Shown in pieces: positions 38,368-48,300 of a stretch of 64,000 bases of DNA; the stretch's first letter is position 1; each line of letters starts with the position of its first letter. Both the position numbers and the translations under genes were made by a program. Below the pieces are notes generated by a model. That model saw only the letters and a program-made list of their open reading frames with translations. It had not been told where the DNA came from and made no database searches. The DNA comes from Lachnospiraceae bacterium (GTDB taxonomy: Bacteria; Bacillota; Clostridia; Lachnospirales; Lachnospiraceae): positions 51,257 through 115,256 of the forward strand of contig SVEC01000007.1 of the NCBI GenBank assembly GCA_015057555.1, written 5' to 3'.

Positions 38368-39765
38368 ATGGAACAGTCAGCTAAGACAATGGAAAAAATT
38401 GTTGCACTTGCAAAGTCAAGAGGATTCATATATCCAGGCTCTGAGATATATGGTGGTCTTGCTAACACTTGGGATTACGGTAATCTTGGCGTTGAGTTTA
38501 AGAACAACGTTAAGAAGGCTTGGTGGAAGAAATTCATCCAGGAGAATCCTTACAATGTTGGTGTAGACTGTGCAATCCTTATGAACCCACAGACTTGGGT
38601 TGCTTCAGGTCACGTAGGAGGCTTCTCAGATCCGCTTATGGATTGTAAGGAGTGTCACGAGAGATTTAGAGCGGACAAGGTAATCGAGGATTATTGTCAG
38701 GAGAATGGAATTACTTTAGACAGCAGCGTTGATGGATGGTCAAAGGAGCAGATGAGTGAGTATATTAAGCAGAACAACATCTGCTGTCCAACCTGTGGCA
38801 AGAACAACTTTACAGATATTAGAGAGTTTAACCTTATGTTCAAAACATTCCAGGGTGTTACAGAGGATTCATCAGCAACTCTTTACTTAAGACCAGAGAC
38901 TGCACAGGGTATCTTCGTTAACTTCAAGAATGTTCAGAGAACATCTAGAAAGAAGATTCCATTTGGTATTGGTCAGATAGGTAAGTCATTTAGAAATGAG
39001 ATTACACCTGGTAACTTTACATTTAGAACAAGAGAGTTCGAACAGATGGAGCTTGAGTTTTTCTGTGAGCCAGATACTGATCTTGAGTGGTTTGCATACT
39101 GGAAGGATTTCTGTATTAATTGGCTTAAGGACCTTGGCATTAAAGATGACGAGATGAGATATCGTGACCATGATCCAGAGGAGCTTTCACACTATAGTAA
39201 GGCTACAACAGATATCGAGTTCTTATTCCCATTTGGTTGGGGTGAGCTTTGGGGTATCGCTGATAGAACAGATTTCGATCTTACACAGCACCAGAACACA
39301 TCAAAGGAACCTATGGAGTACTTTGATGATGAGAAGAAGATTAAGTATATCCCATACGTAGTTGAGCCATCACTTGGAGCAGATAGAGTAACTCTTGCAT
39401 TCCTTTGCGCAGCATATGATGAGGAGGAGCTTGAGGGAGGAGATATGAGAACAGTTCTTCATTTCCATCCAGCACTTGCACCTGTAAAGGTTGGTGTGCT
39501 CCCACTTTCTAAGAAGCTTAATGAAGGTGCTGAAAAGGTTTATGCTGAGCTTTCAAAGTACTGGAACTGTGAGTTCGATGACAGAGGAAATATCGGTAAG
39601 AGATATAGAAGACAGGATGAGATTGGTACTCCATTCTGTGTAACTTATGATTTTGAGTCAGAGAATGACGGTGCAGTAACTGTTCGTGATAGAGATACTA
39701 TGGAGCAGGAGAGAGTTAAGATAGAAGATCTTAAGGCTTATTTTGAGAAGAAGCTTTATTACTAA
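38368..39765 (+). CDS. glyS: Glycyl-tRNA synthetase, dimeric (eukaryote/archaea-like) type
   Basis: This single-chain class II synthetase charges tRNA-Gly and is 465 aa long. Motif 2 ([25 protein letters not shown]) and motif 3 ([10 protein letters not shown]) are complete, as are the [12 protein letters not shown] and CCPTCGK zinc regions and the C-terminal anticodon-binding domain. It is the alpha2 type found in Firmicutes, not the alpha2beta2 type. The 144-base leader contains CCACACACGCCGGTGTAGG, which could fold locally, but I see no T-box anti-terminator sequence. The gene ends at a strong terminator. Confidence 0.97.
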   Translation: MEQSAKTMEKIVALAKSRGFIYPGSEIYGGLANTWDYGNLGVEFKNNVKKAWWKKFIQENPYNVGVDCAILMNPQTWVASGHVGGFSDPLMDCKECHERFRADKVIEDYCQENGITLDSSVDGWSKEQMSEYIKQNNICCPTCGKNNFTDIREFNLMFKTFQGVTEDSSATLYLRPETAQGIFVNFKNVQRTSRKKIPFGIGQIGKSFRNEITPGNFTFRTREFEQMELEFFCEPDTDLEWFAYWKDFCINWLKDLGIKDDEMRYRDHDPEELSHYSKATTDIEFLFPFGWGELWGIADRTDFDLTQHQNTSKEPMEYFDDEKKIKYIPYVVEPSLGADRVTLAFLCAAYDEEELEGGDMRTVLHFHPALAPVKVGVLPLSKKLNEGAEKVYAELSKYWNCEFDDRGNIGKRYRRQDEIGTPFCVTYDFESENDGAVTVRDRDTMEQERVKIEDLKAYFEKKLYY

Positions 39766-39773
39766 GATGTATA

Positions 39774-39817
39774 CAGAATTCTATAGATAATGCATTTGTA
39801 TAGTTTATAGAGTTCTG
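39774..39817. repeat. Inverted repeat after glyS
   Basis: CAGAATTCTATA (39774-39785) and TATAGAGTTCTG (39806-39817) are inverted repeats with one mismatch around a 20-base loop. A second small hairpin, GACTCA-TTAG-TGAGTC, follows at 39825-39840. They may help to stabilise the mRNA end before the terminator downstream. Confidence 0.5.
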
Positions 39818-39863
39818 ATACCAGGACTCATTAGTGAGTCTTATATATGATAAAGGTTTTAAC

Positions 39864-39910
39864 AAAAAACACTTACAATGTACTCATGTGTACATATGTA
39901 GGTGTTTTTT
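39864..39910 (+). terminator. Terminator of glyS
   Basis: AAAAAACACTTAC (39864-39876) pairs with GTAGGTGTTTTTT (39898-39910) with one wobble, and an inner ATGTAC/GTACAT stem extends it. The A-run and T-run make it bidirectional in principle. Confidence 0.85.
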
Positions 39911-39982
39911 GTTTGAAATAATCTAGATAAATCCAAGTAATTATTGTAAAATAATTATACTAATGACAAAAGGCGGGATTTA

Positions 39983-41197
39983 ATGATGAACAAGAAAGAA
40001 ATAAATGAGATAAAAAGCTTATATGATACCATAGAGGACTGTGGAATAGCCAGACTTTGTGGATGCTATGTCAATGGTGACAAGGAAAAGGTAAAGGTGT
40101 TTAACGAAAGCTTTTTTGATTTAGAGGAGAAGGAACAGCACAAGTATTTAGAAATATTTAGGAAGAATATGTCTGGTACTCTTGGTAAGAATCTTATAGA
40201 GCTTACCTTTGTAAATCAAGATAATGTGAATCCAGATTTTGGTAAAGGTATGTTAAATGCAATTAAGAAATCTGAGCTAAAGGATGATTCTTTATTAGAT
40301 AGATTTTATGATGGTATCATTAAGACCTATAATTATGTTGGTAATTATTTAATTCTTTTAATATATCAAGCTTATGATGTGCCAGGTATGACAGATGATA
40401 ATATTGAGATGAATGACGCTTCAGAGGAGGTATATAGCTATGTATTATGTAGTATATGTCCTATGAAGCTTACAAAACCAGGGCTGGGATATGATGATAA
40501 GCTAGATATGATACATACATTAAAGCAGAGCTTTCAAGTTGAACTTCCAGACACTGGCTTTATATTTCCAGCATTTAATGAAAGAAGCTCCGATGATACT
40601 CAGCTTATGTATTATACAAGAAAAGCAGATGACTTACAGGATAAGCTTTTAGATGAAATGCTTGCAGTATCAGCACCTCTTCCAGCGAAGCATCAGAAGG
40701 AAGGCTTTAATACATTTGTTGAGCAGGTATTAGGCGAGGATACTACTATTGAAACTATGATTGCTATGCAGGAGAACTTTACAGAGCTTGTTAAGGAGAA
40801 GAAAGAGTTCTCTGATAGTCCTACAGTTGTTCTTGATAAGGATACCGTAAGAGAGGTGTTTATAAAGAGTGGTGTGGAGGAAAGTAAATTAGAGGTATTT
40901 GATAAGAAATTTGATCAGCAGTTTGATATGGAACATTATGCCAAGAGAACTCGCGTGGTAATGGATGAGGACGAAAATCAAGAACCACTTATAATTCCTA
41001 AGCTAAAGGTTGAGCCTACTATTCTAGCTGAGAATGTTCTTCCAACTCGTAATATTGAAGTTAAGGGTAAGGATTTACTTTTGAGAATTAACACTAAGAA
41101 TATGGATATGATTGATATTAATAATTCTGATGGCAAGAAATATTTAGTTATTGAGTTGCCTGAGGATGTTAAGGTGAATGGCATTTCTGTATCATAG
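39983..41197 (+). CDS. DUF4317-family protein
   Basis: This acidic 404-aa cytoplasmic protein matches DUF4317, a family of unknown function found mainly in Clostridia. It begins NKKEINEIKSLYDTIEDCGIARLCGCYVNGDKEKV and has the family segments YDVPGMTDDNIEMNDASEEVYSYVLCSICPMKL and AFNERSSDDTQLMYYTRK. The C-terminal part is helical with an ordered end. It has no membrane segments or recognisable catalytic motif. The ATG at 39983 or 39986 follows AAGGCGGG. It appears monocistronic, after the glyS terminator and about 100 bases before the chemoreceptor. Confidence 0.85.
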   Translation: MMNKKEINEIKSLYDTIEDCGIARLCGCYVNGDKEKVKVFNESFFDLEEKEQHKYLEIFRKNMSGTLGKNLIELTFVNQDNVNPDFGKGMLNAIKKSELKDDSLLDRFYDGIIKTYNYVGNYLILLIYQAYDVPGMTDDNIEMNDASEEVYSYVLCSICPMKLTKPGLGYDDKLDMIHTLKQSFQVELPDTGFIFPAFNERSSDDTQLMYYTRKADDLQDKLLDEMLAVSAPLPAKHQKEGFNTFVEQVLGEDTTIETMIAMQENFTELVKEKKEFSDSPTVVLDKDTVREVFIKSGVEESKLEVFDKKFDQQFDMEHYAKRTRVVMDEDENQEPLIIPKLKVEPTILAENVLPTRNIEVKGKDLLLRINTKNMDMIDINNSDGKKYLVIELPEDVKVNGISVS

Positions 41198-41297
41198 AAT
41201 AGTTAAATAATTAAAGTTTTATTAATTATATATGGTGCAGATAATTGACTTGTGGTAAAATATCATTAGTTTATTTTTATTCCAAAGGAGGTTAAGT

Positions 41298-43010
41298 ATG
41301 AAGGTACGTAAGATTAGTATATTTAATCAGCTGTTTATATGGCTTGCTGTTTTGTTACTATTAGGTAATGGAATACTTGGAGTTGTAGCATATAGACACT
41401 CTGAGGATACCTTGTTTGAACAGATTCAGGGTAATGTTGTAAATATAGCTTCAAGCTCTGCTGCACACGTAGATGGTGATTTATTAGCGGGAATTGAGGT
41501 AGGAGATGAAGGAACTGATGAGTACAATCAGATTATAGATCAGCTTGCGTTATTTAGAGATAATGCGGAGCTTGAGTACATATATACACTTCGTCAATTG
41601 GATGATGGTATGGTTGTATTTGTAGTAGATTCAGATCCGGAAGAGCCAGCAGCTATAGGCGATGAGTGTGAGATGACAGATGGTTTGGAGAAGGCTTTTG
41701 CAGAGGGTGAAACCTTCGCTGATGAGGAACCATTTACAGATGAGTGGGGAACTCATGTATCAGCTTATGCACCTATATTTAATGACGGTGAGATAGTTGG
41801 AGCAGTTGGTGTAGATATAAGTGCCAACTGGATAGATGAACAGACATCAAACCTTAGAAATATGGTTATTATGGTATGTGTTATTACTTACATTGTAAGT
41901 CTTCTTATTCTTGGACTTATTATGATGAAGTTTAAGAAGAGTATGAATAAGCTTAACGATAAGGTTCTTGAGCTTGCTAGTGGCTCAGGAGATTTAACTA
42001 AGGAGATAGATATTCATACAGGTGATGAGCTTGAGGTTATCGCTGGTAATATGAATTCCTTTATCAGACAAATTCGTGGTTTGGTTAGCGAGGTAGCTCA
42101 GTCAACTACAGATATAGTGACCTCAGGAGAAGAGCTTAACTCTACTGTTAATGAGAATTCTAAGATTATGCTTGATATGAATCAGGAGATAGAGGGAATT
42201 AGTGCAAATATGGAGAATAGTGCACAAGCCAGTGTAGAGCTTTCGGAGAGCTTAGCTCAGAGTGCGGAGGATATAGCTGCATTTGCTAAACAGGTTAACG
42301 AGATTACAGCTATGGTTAAGGAAGCTAATAGAAGTGCACAGGAAACTGCTGGAATGGCTAAGAAGAACCGTGAGAATGCTCTTGAATCCATAGATGAAAT
42401 CAGCACTAGAATGAGAAAGACCAGCTTAGAGGCACAGCAGATTGAGCAGGTTAAGAAGATTGCTGATGAGATAGGTGAGATTGCATCTCAGACAAGTATG
42501 CTTAGTCTTAATGCTCAGATAGAGGCAGCGAGAGCTGGTGAGCAGGGTAAGGGCTTTGCGGTAGTTGCAACTGAGGTTGGTAGTCTTAGCCAGGATATTG
42601 ATAGAGCTGTAACAGAGATTAATGAGATAAACTCAGTTGTTGTAGCCGCAATAGAGAATCTTATTATTGCTGTTGAGGAGATGATTAGCTTTATCTCTGT
42701 AAATGTTGTAAATGATTACGATGCATTTGCTAATCTTGGTGAGGAATATGGTGATACAACCAGTGCTATTGGTAAGCAGATGTCACGCATAGAGGCTCAG
42801 AGTGAGGAGATATCAGCTAATATTGCAGATATTAATGAAAAGGTTCAGGAGATTACATCTACTGTTACTGAGACAGCACAGTGTGCTAATGATTTGGCAA
42901 ATGCAACAAGTGCAATATCAGATAGTATGGAGCATCTCAATGCTACATCAGAGAGAAATGCGGCTCATACAGAAAGTCTTAATGGACAGCTTAGCAGATA
43001 TTTGTTCTAG
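41298..43010 (+). CDS. Methyl-accepting chemotaxis protein
   Basis: This transmembrane chemoreceptor of 570 aa has a membrane segment at about 9-30, a periplasmic Cache-like sensor (about 35-185), a second membrane helix (about 190-212), a HAMP segment and a coiled-coil signalling domain. The hairpin tip contains [34 protein letters not shown], which keeps the core of the CheA/CheW-binding tip but replaces the usual N-L-A by S-M-L-S. The ligand is unknown. AAAGGAGG precedes the ATG. No flagellar genes are nearby, and no sigma-D-type promoter is obvious. Confidence 0.92.
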   Translation: MKVRKISIFNQLFIWLAVLLLLGNGILGVVAYRHSEDTLFEQIQGNVVNIASSSAAHVDGDLLAGIEVGDEGTDEYNQIIDQLALFRDNAELEYIYTLRQLDDGMVVFVVDSDPEEPAAIGDECEMTDGLEKAFAEGETFADEEPFTDEWGTHVSAYAPIFNDGEIVGAVGVDISANWIDEQTSNLRNMVIMVCVITYIVSLLILGLIMMKFKKSMNKLNDKVLELASGSGDLTKEIDIHTGDELEVIAGNMNSFIRQIRGLVSEVAQSTTDIVTSGEELNSTVNENSKIMLDMNQEIEGISANMENSAQASVELSESLAQSAEDIAAFAKQVNEITAMVKEANRSAQETAGMAKKNRENALESIDEISTRMRKTSLEAQQIEQVKKIADEIGEIASQTSMLSLNAQIEAARAGEQGKGFAVVATEVGSLSQDIDRAVTEINEINSVVVAAIENLIIAVEEMISFISVNVVNDYDAFANLGEEYGDTTSAIGKQMSRIEAQSEEISANIADINEKVQEITSTVTETAQCANDLANATSAISDSMEHLNATSERNAAHTESLNGQLSRYLF

Positions 43011-43105
43011 TACAATCTTGCTTTTGTAAGCATATATTAAATAACATAGAGTAATATTTAGAGACATAAGGATAATCCTTATGTCTCTTTTGGTGTTAAC
43101 AATGA

Positions 43106-43143
43106 GCCAAGTGGATTCGTGCTTGCACGAAAATCCATTTGGC
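43106..43143. repeat. Long hairpin with G(CTTG)C tip (element 3)
   Basis: GCCAAGTGGATT (43106-43117) pairs with AATCCATTTGGC (43132-43143) with one wobble, and inner CGTG-CTTG-CACG (43118-43129) forms the tip, identical to the tip of element 2. A smaller stem, GCATGC-N2-GCATGC-like, follows at about 43161-43173. The CGAAGTGAA loop of elements 1 and 2 is absent. It lies in the 237-base gap between the chemoreceptor and the regulator and ends before the regulator promoter at 43185. Confidence 0.8.
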
Positions 43144-43184
43144 GAATGTCCATCACTGAGCATGCTATGCATGCGATGTGAGTA

Positions 43185-43217
43185 TTGACAAATTCCAATA
43201 ATGTATTATACTAGTAT
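43185..43217 (+). promoter_or_regulatory. Promoter and candidate operator of the winged-helix regulator
   Basis: TTGACA (43185-43190) and TATACT (43207-43212) are 16 bases apart. The palindrome ATACTAGTAT (43208-43217) overlaps the -10 and the likely start site, suggesting autoregulation by the encoded regulator. Confidence 0.65.
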
Positions 43218-43247
43218 CAAAAGTGAGAATAGTGAAAGGAGTACACT

Positions 43248-43769
43248 ATGGACAAAAAGCTAAAGGTTTTAACAGACCCTGTATCTAACAAGATAATTCA
43301 GCTAATAAGAGTAAAGGGTGAGATAACAGTAGCAGAGATTATTGCTGAAAATACAGGAATTCCAAGAGCTACAATATATAGACGAATAGAGAAGATGGTT
43401 GAAGTTGGAGCTATTCATGTGGTATCTACTAACACTGTTAGAGGGCAGGTGGAGAAGGTTTATGCCATAAAGGATATATTTGTCCATGGTTCACCCTCTA
43501 ATGAAGATAATTTGAAGCTTACCACTATGAGCCTTATGAGTATATTGGGTCAGTACGAAGAATATTTTCAAGGTGAGGATGCAGATGTTAACAGAGATAA
43601 GCTATTTATGGTTAATTATTGCATATCCCTTAATGATAAGGATTTTTCTGCAATGCTAGGAGAAATGAATAAAATAGTTGATAAGTATCAGAAGAAGCAA
43701 GGAAAAGAAGATGCAAGAATAAGGAGCTTGTATCTGTTATCAGCACCGGGAGGAGAAAAGAATGAATAA
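43248..43769 (+). CDS. Winged helix-turn-helix regulator (ArsR-like)
   Basis: This 173-aa DNA-binding protein has residues 1-70 forming a winged helix (LTDPVSNKIIQLIRVKGEITVAEIIAENTGIPRATIYRRIEKMVEVGAI), as in ArsR/HTH_20 regulators. The rest is a helical, probably dimerising region without recognised ligand-binding motifs. AAAGGAG precedes the ATG. It overlaps the next gene by eight bases, so it and the hydrolase are translationally coupled and the hydrolase is probably under its control. The ATACTAGTAT palindrome in its promoter is a plausible operator. Confidence 0.82.
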   Translation: MDKKLKVLTDPVSNKIIQLIRVKGEITVAEIIAENTGIPRATIYRRIEKMVEVGAIHVVSTNTVRGQVEKVYAIKDIFVHGSPSNEDNLKLTTMSLMSILGQYEEYFQGEDADVNRDKLFMVNYCISLNDKDFSAMLGEMNKIVDKYQKKQGKEDARIRSLYLLSAPGGEKNE

Positions 43770-44757
43770 AAAGGAAAAGCAAAAGATATTATATCCAGAT
43801 TATCCAAATGGAATCTATAAATATGAGTATGTAGATATTAATGGTATTAAGCAGTATATTCAGATAAGAGGAAAGGATAAGAAGAATCCCATTATATTAT
43901 TTGTACATGGTGGTCCGGGTGGCTCTACAGCAGGTATGGCCCACATATTAATGGGAAGCTGGGAAGAAAAATTTACAGTAGTTAACTGGGATCAAAGAAA
44001 TACCTGCAAGACTTTACTTGCTAACAAGGATAGGGTTGATGAGATTGGTAAATCAGGAACTATGTCAGATTATATTAAGGATATAGATGAAATAATTGGG
44101 TATCTTCACACAGTGTATGAGTTTGATAAGATAATTCTTATGGGCTTTTCCTGGGGGACAGTTATTAGTTCGGAATATTCTAAGCTTCATCCAGAAAATG
44201 TATCAATGTATATAGGAGTTGGTCAGCTTATTAATTATGTAGAGGGCTTCGAAGTAGTCTGCGGACAGTTGATGGAAAGAGCAAAGGCTGCAGATAACAA
44301 GAAGGATATAGTAAAGATTGAGAAAATAATAGAAAATATACCTAAGGATGGAAAAGCTTCAATAGAATGGTTAAAGCAGATAAGACAATTTTCTGCATTG
44401 GGAATGAAATACATATCCCAAAATACAAAAATGTATTCTCCTAAGGACTTTTATAACTCCCCATTGCTTGATAGGGCATCTAGAAAAACTTGGTTTAAAC
44501 AGGATCCGAAAATGCATGAGGGTTCATTTAAGACAATGTTTAACTATGATTTTAGGGATAATATGATATTTCCAGTTCCTGCCATATTTATTACGGGAGA
44601 TGAGGATACTGCCTGCCCACATAGCTTACTTAAAGGCTTAATTGACAGCATAGAAGCCCCAAGAAAGGAATTATATATAGTAAGTAAAGCAGGACATAAT
44701 TGTTATTATGATAATGCCGAAGAGTTCTTGAGGATTTTAGTTGATGTGATAAGCTAA
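43762..44757 (+). CDS. Alpha/beta hydrolase, proline iminopeptidase-like (S33)
   Basis: This 331-aa cytoplasmic hydrolase has FVHGGPGGSTAG, the HGGPG oxyanion motif of prolyl iminopeptidases. NWDQRNTCKT resembles their WDQRG motif. The nucleophile elbow is GFSWG, with an acid in TGDEDTACP and a histidine in AGHNCYY. The triad is therefore complete. The substrate may be a short peptide or an amide or ester; in Gram-positive genomes such enzymes are sometimes drug- or autoinducer-inactivating. GGGAGGAG precedes the ATG, and the gene overlaps the regulator before it. A terminator follows. Confidence 0.85.
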   Translation: MNKKEKQKILYPDYPNGIYKYEYVDINGIKQYIQIRGKDKKNPIILFVHGGPGGSTAGMAHILMGSWEEKFTVVNWDQRNTCKTLLANKDRVDEIGKSGTMSDYIKDIDEIIGYLHTVYEFDKIILMGFSWGTVISSEYSKLHPENVSMYIGVGQLINYVEGFEVVCGQLMERAKAADNKKDIVKIEKIIENIPKDGKASIEWLKQIRQFSALGMKYISQNTKMYSPKDFYNSPLLDRASRKTWFKQDPKMHEGSFKTMFNYDFRDNMIFPVPAIFITGDEDTACPHSLLKGLIDSIEAPRKELYIVSKAGHNCYYDNAEEFLRILVDVIS

Positions 44758-44769
44758 ATATTCATACAT

Positions 44770-44808
44770 AATGAGTAGGTTATACTAATTAGATATAATC
44801 TACTCATT
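44770..44808. terminator. Terminator of the regulator-hydrolase operon
   Basis: AATGAGTAGGTTATA (44770-44784) pairs with TATAATCTACTCATT (44794-44808), 15 bp with one wobble, and AT-rich sequence follows. Confidence 0.8.
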
Positions 44809-44812
44809 ATTA

Positions 44813-44865
44813 TTGACATAGTTGTCTATAGGTGATAGACTATAAATGTCTACAAGGAATAGACA
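44813..44865 (+). promoter_or_regulatory. Promoter and two BlaI-type dyads upstream of the blaI-like gene
   Basis: TTGACA (44813-44818) is followed by two inverted repeats built from TGTCTA/TAGACA: GTCTAT-N5-ATAGAC (44824-44840) and TGTCTA-N7-TAGACA (44847-44865). The two centres are 24 bases apart, and the -10 region lies between or within them (TAGACT or TATAAA). This double-dyad layout is what BlaI/MecI repressors use for autorepression; the core sequence differs from the TACA/TGTA consensus of staphylococcal sites. Confidence 0.7.
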
Positions 44866-44942
44866 GCGTTACATAAACGACATAGAAAATAAACTATTAT
44901 AAAATAGCACATAACTAGATTAACTAATTAGGAGAAAACAAT

Positions 44943-45293
44943 ATGGATTATTCGCTTGGAGTAATAGAAACAAAATTTGCAAATCTAATATGGGACAATG
45001 CACCCCTTAAGACTAGCCAACTGATTAAGCTTGCTGAGGATAGCTTAGGATGGAAGAGAACAACCACGTATACTGTTCTTAAAAAGCTTAGCGATAGAGG
45101 ACTGTTTGTAAACGAGGATGGAACAGTAAAGGTTATTATAAACAAGGAAGAGTTTTATGCAAGGCAGAGCGAAAGCTATGTAGAGCAATCCTTCGGAGGG
45201 TCCTTGCCAGGATTTTTGGCTGCATTTTCCTCTAGAAGAAAGCTAAGTGATAAGGAAATTGCGGAGATTAAGAAAATTATTGATGAGAATTAA
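44943..45293 (+). CDS. BlaI/MecI/CopY-family transcriptional repressor
   Basis: This 116-aa winged helix repressor dimer is recognised by LGVIETKFANLIWDNAPLKTSQLI, the recognition helix GWKRTTTYTVLKKLSDRGL and the C-terminal helical dimerisation region. The family is normally released from DNA by proteolysis triggered by a BlaR1-type sensor, and such a gene follows after 30 bases. TTAGGAG precedes the ATG, and two dyads lie in the promoter, consistent with autoregulation. There is no beta-lactamase gene in the window, so the regulon may include other envelope genes. Confidence 0.9.
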   Translation: MDYSLGVIETKFANLIWDNAPLKTSQLIKLAEDSLGWKRTTTYTVLKKLSDRGLFVNEDGTVKVIINKEEFYARQSESYVEQSFGGSLPGFLAAFSSRRKLSDKEIAEIKKIIDEN

Positions 45294-45323
45294 TATTAAA
45301 ACTATAGGAAGGGGGATTAAGCT

Positions 45324-48300
45324 ATGGAAGGGTTGATTCTTAAGCTTATTACCATGAGTCTTCAGGCTACAATTGCTATTGGAGCAGTTGTGCTGGTTAG
45401 ATATATATTTGGATTACTTAAAATACCTAAGAAATATGCTTATGTGTTATGGATTATTCCATTTATCAGGCTTTGTATGCCATTTGCTATAGAAAGTCAG
45501 CTTAGTATTATGCCAGAAAGCTTTAGCTTTATGGAAAGGGAAGCTGAAGAAAATAGTGATGTCAAAAGCTTTGATAATAATGATATAAATGGTAATGGTT
45601 ATACAAATGATTATGAACTTCAATATTATCATAATGCCAATGAAAGTGATGGATTACAGTATAGTGATGAATATTATGAAGAATATAATTATATTTTGGA
45701 AAGTAATGGATTAAGTGGAGAAGTTGATTATTCTGAGGCCACTAATAATCAGTCCAATAATGGTAGTGATTCGACAACTATAATTACATATGATACACAT
45801 CCTGAATACACACCTAATTCATCTGCTGCTAATAACCTGGAGAGTAAGGAAAAAGCATCTACATACCCATCATGGACTAAGCTTGCCTGTATAATATGGT
45901 ATATAGGTGTTGCTGGATTTATAATATATAGTTATATAGCTTATATTAGACTTAAGAAAAGGCTGGAAGCCAAGGTTTTGCTAAAGTCCAATGTATATCT
46001 GTCGGATAATATTGACACAGGCTTTGTAATTGGTGCATTTAAACCTTATATATGCATTCCATCTGACCTTGATGAGGATAAGCAGGAATATGTTATAGCC
46101 CATGAAAGCTATCATATTAAGAGACGAGATTACATAGCAAAGACCATATATTTTATAGTAACTGTGGTTCATTGGTTTAATCCCTTTGTGTGGCTTGCAT
46201 ATTTTATGATGGAAAGGGATATGGAAATGTCCTGTGACGAGGCAGTACTGTATCAGCTTGGCATGGATAGCAAAAAGGCTTATGCCACTACATTGCTTCA
46301 TATGGCAACAGATAGAAGGAACCCTATAAGTATGCCTATTGCATTTGGAGAGGGTAGTACAAAGGGCAGAATCAAGAATATTATGAAATTCAAGAAGCCT
46401 GTTGTTATAGCTGTAATTGTTGCTATATTAGGAATTATTGTACTTGCCGTTTTATTGTTGACTAATCCTAGTAATAAGGATAAAGATGTTAGGGATGACG
46501 AGTTAGATAGTACTGCAACTGAAACGGATGCTGATATGGCGACTAGTACAGATGGTAAGCTTAGTACGTCTACAGACAGTGATTCAAATTTGAATAGTGA
46601 TGACAGTAATTCAGATACTACTCAGGTAGATGATGAAGATATAAAATTAAAGCCAGGCCGATATGTATATGTACCAGAAGACGACACCCTTGATGGAGCA
46701 CTTAATTTTGCGCCTTATGTAGTTATTAATACATTTACTAATGATATTACTATTGCAAGCACTTCTTGGATCTATCTTTTACATTACGGAAAATATTTCA
46801 GACAGGATAACCAGCTATCTACTTGGGTTGGTGGGGATATGAATTATTATTTTACCCTTGAAGATGGTAAGCTAATATATAATTCTGACTCCTTCGAGAT
46901 AAAGTATGTCAAACCAGATGGTGATGTGGTCTACACTGTACCTACAGGTGGAGAGTTTATTTTCCTGCCAGGAAGCGATTTTGATATGGCAAATTTGTAT
47001 GATGGATATTCTCACGAGACATTTGATAAGGAATATGAGGCTGCTGTAGAAATTGATATAATTAATCCGGATTTAACTGATATAGGGGGGATTGGCGCAG
47101 ATGTACCTATGTTAGATTATGCTGATATGAAATTCGTAATATTCCATGACTATAGAGGTTTATATGTTTATGATAGAATTGCAGGTGGTATAAGAGGCGC
47201 TGTTAATCTAGAGGTCATAGGAATGAATTATACACAGGGAGATAATGCCTGCTTTGTATCTGTGGGAAATAATGGATACAGGGTATATCTTAAAACTATG
47301 AGTAGTGATATAGCATATGTATATGATGTACAGTATAATCAGCTATTTCAGGTGAACAAAGCCTATGTGGAATCTCAGGAATCTAACACTCCAAGCTTAA
47401 TTACAGACGAACTGTTCGGTGATGACTTCACAACCTGGCAGTCTTATAATTGTATGGAAGTATATGACGGAAATACAACCTATTACGGATATTTAACCTC
47501 GACTTCAGGTTTATGGGAGGATATGACCTTTGTGGAAAGGTCAAAGGATACAGATGCAGTAAGGCGTTTTAATCTGGTAAGAGATTACAAGGATATGCTT
47601 GAAGGAACAGAAAGGGATGCTAGACTTAAGGCCATAACAGAACTAAAAGCTACTGAGATAGAGGTTGATAAAATAGAAAATAAGCTCAGTGATTCTGATT
47701 ATGCACTATATGATAATATCCTAGAGATGCATAGAATTGCCAAGGAACAATCCTGGGATAGAGATACCATGGAAGAAAATGGACTTGCTTCAGGCAGTAA
47801 TGGTGGAGTATATAGTGGATATGCTTATTTGGATATTACAGGTGATGGTGTGGATGAGCTTATATTTGGATATACTTCCGAGAATGCAAGTGTTATTTTA
47901 GCTGGGTATTCCATTAAAGATAATAAGGTCAATGTAATTCTATCAGGTCATGAAAGATCATACTATAACTTGTGTGAGGATAATGTAATAAGGCATCACT
48001 GGTCAAATAGTGCTTCGAATAGTGGAACACAGCATTTCTATATTGGAGCAGATGGTCTTATTACTTATCTAGAAGGTATAGTTTTAGATGGAAAATATAG
48101 TGGTAAACATCTATGGTATTACAGTACAGAATATGGAAAATGCTATTCATATGAATGTAAGCCGGTAACACATGAATATGCTATGGATATTCTGGATGGA
48201 TATAGTACTGTTAATATTGATTTTACATACCTTGAAGCACCGGAAGCATCTCAAATGATACCATACTTCTCACCAGAAGAGGATGAAGCTAAGAATGCAT

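Noticed and set aside
41298..43010. A sigma-D promoter before the chemoreceptor
   Set aside because: No TAAA-N15-GCCGATAT match can be found upstream.
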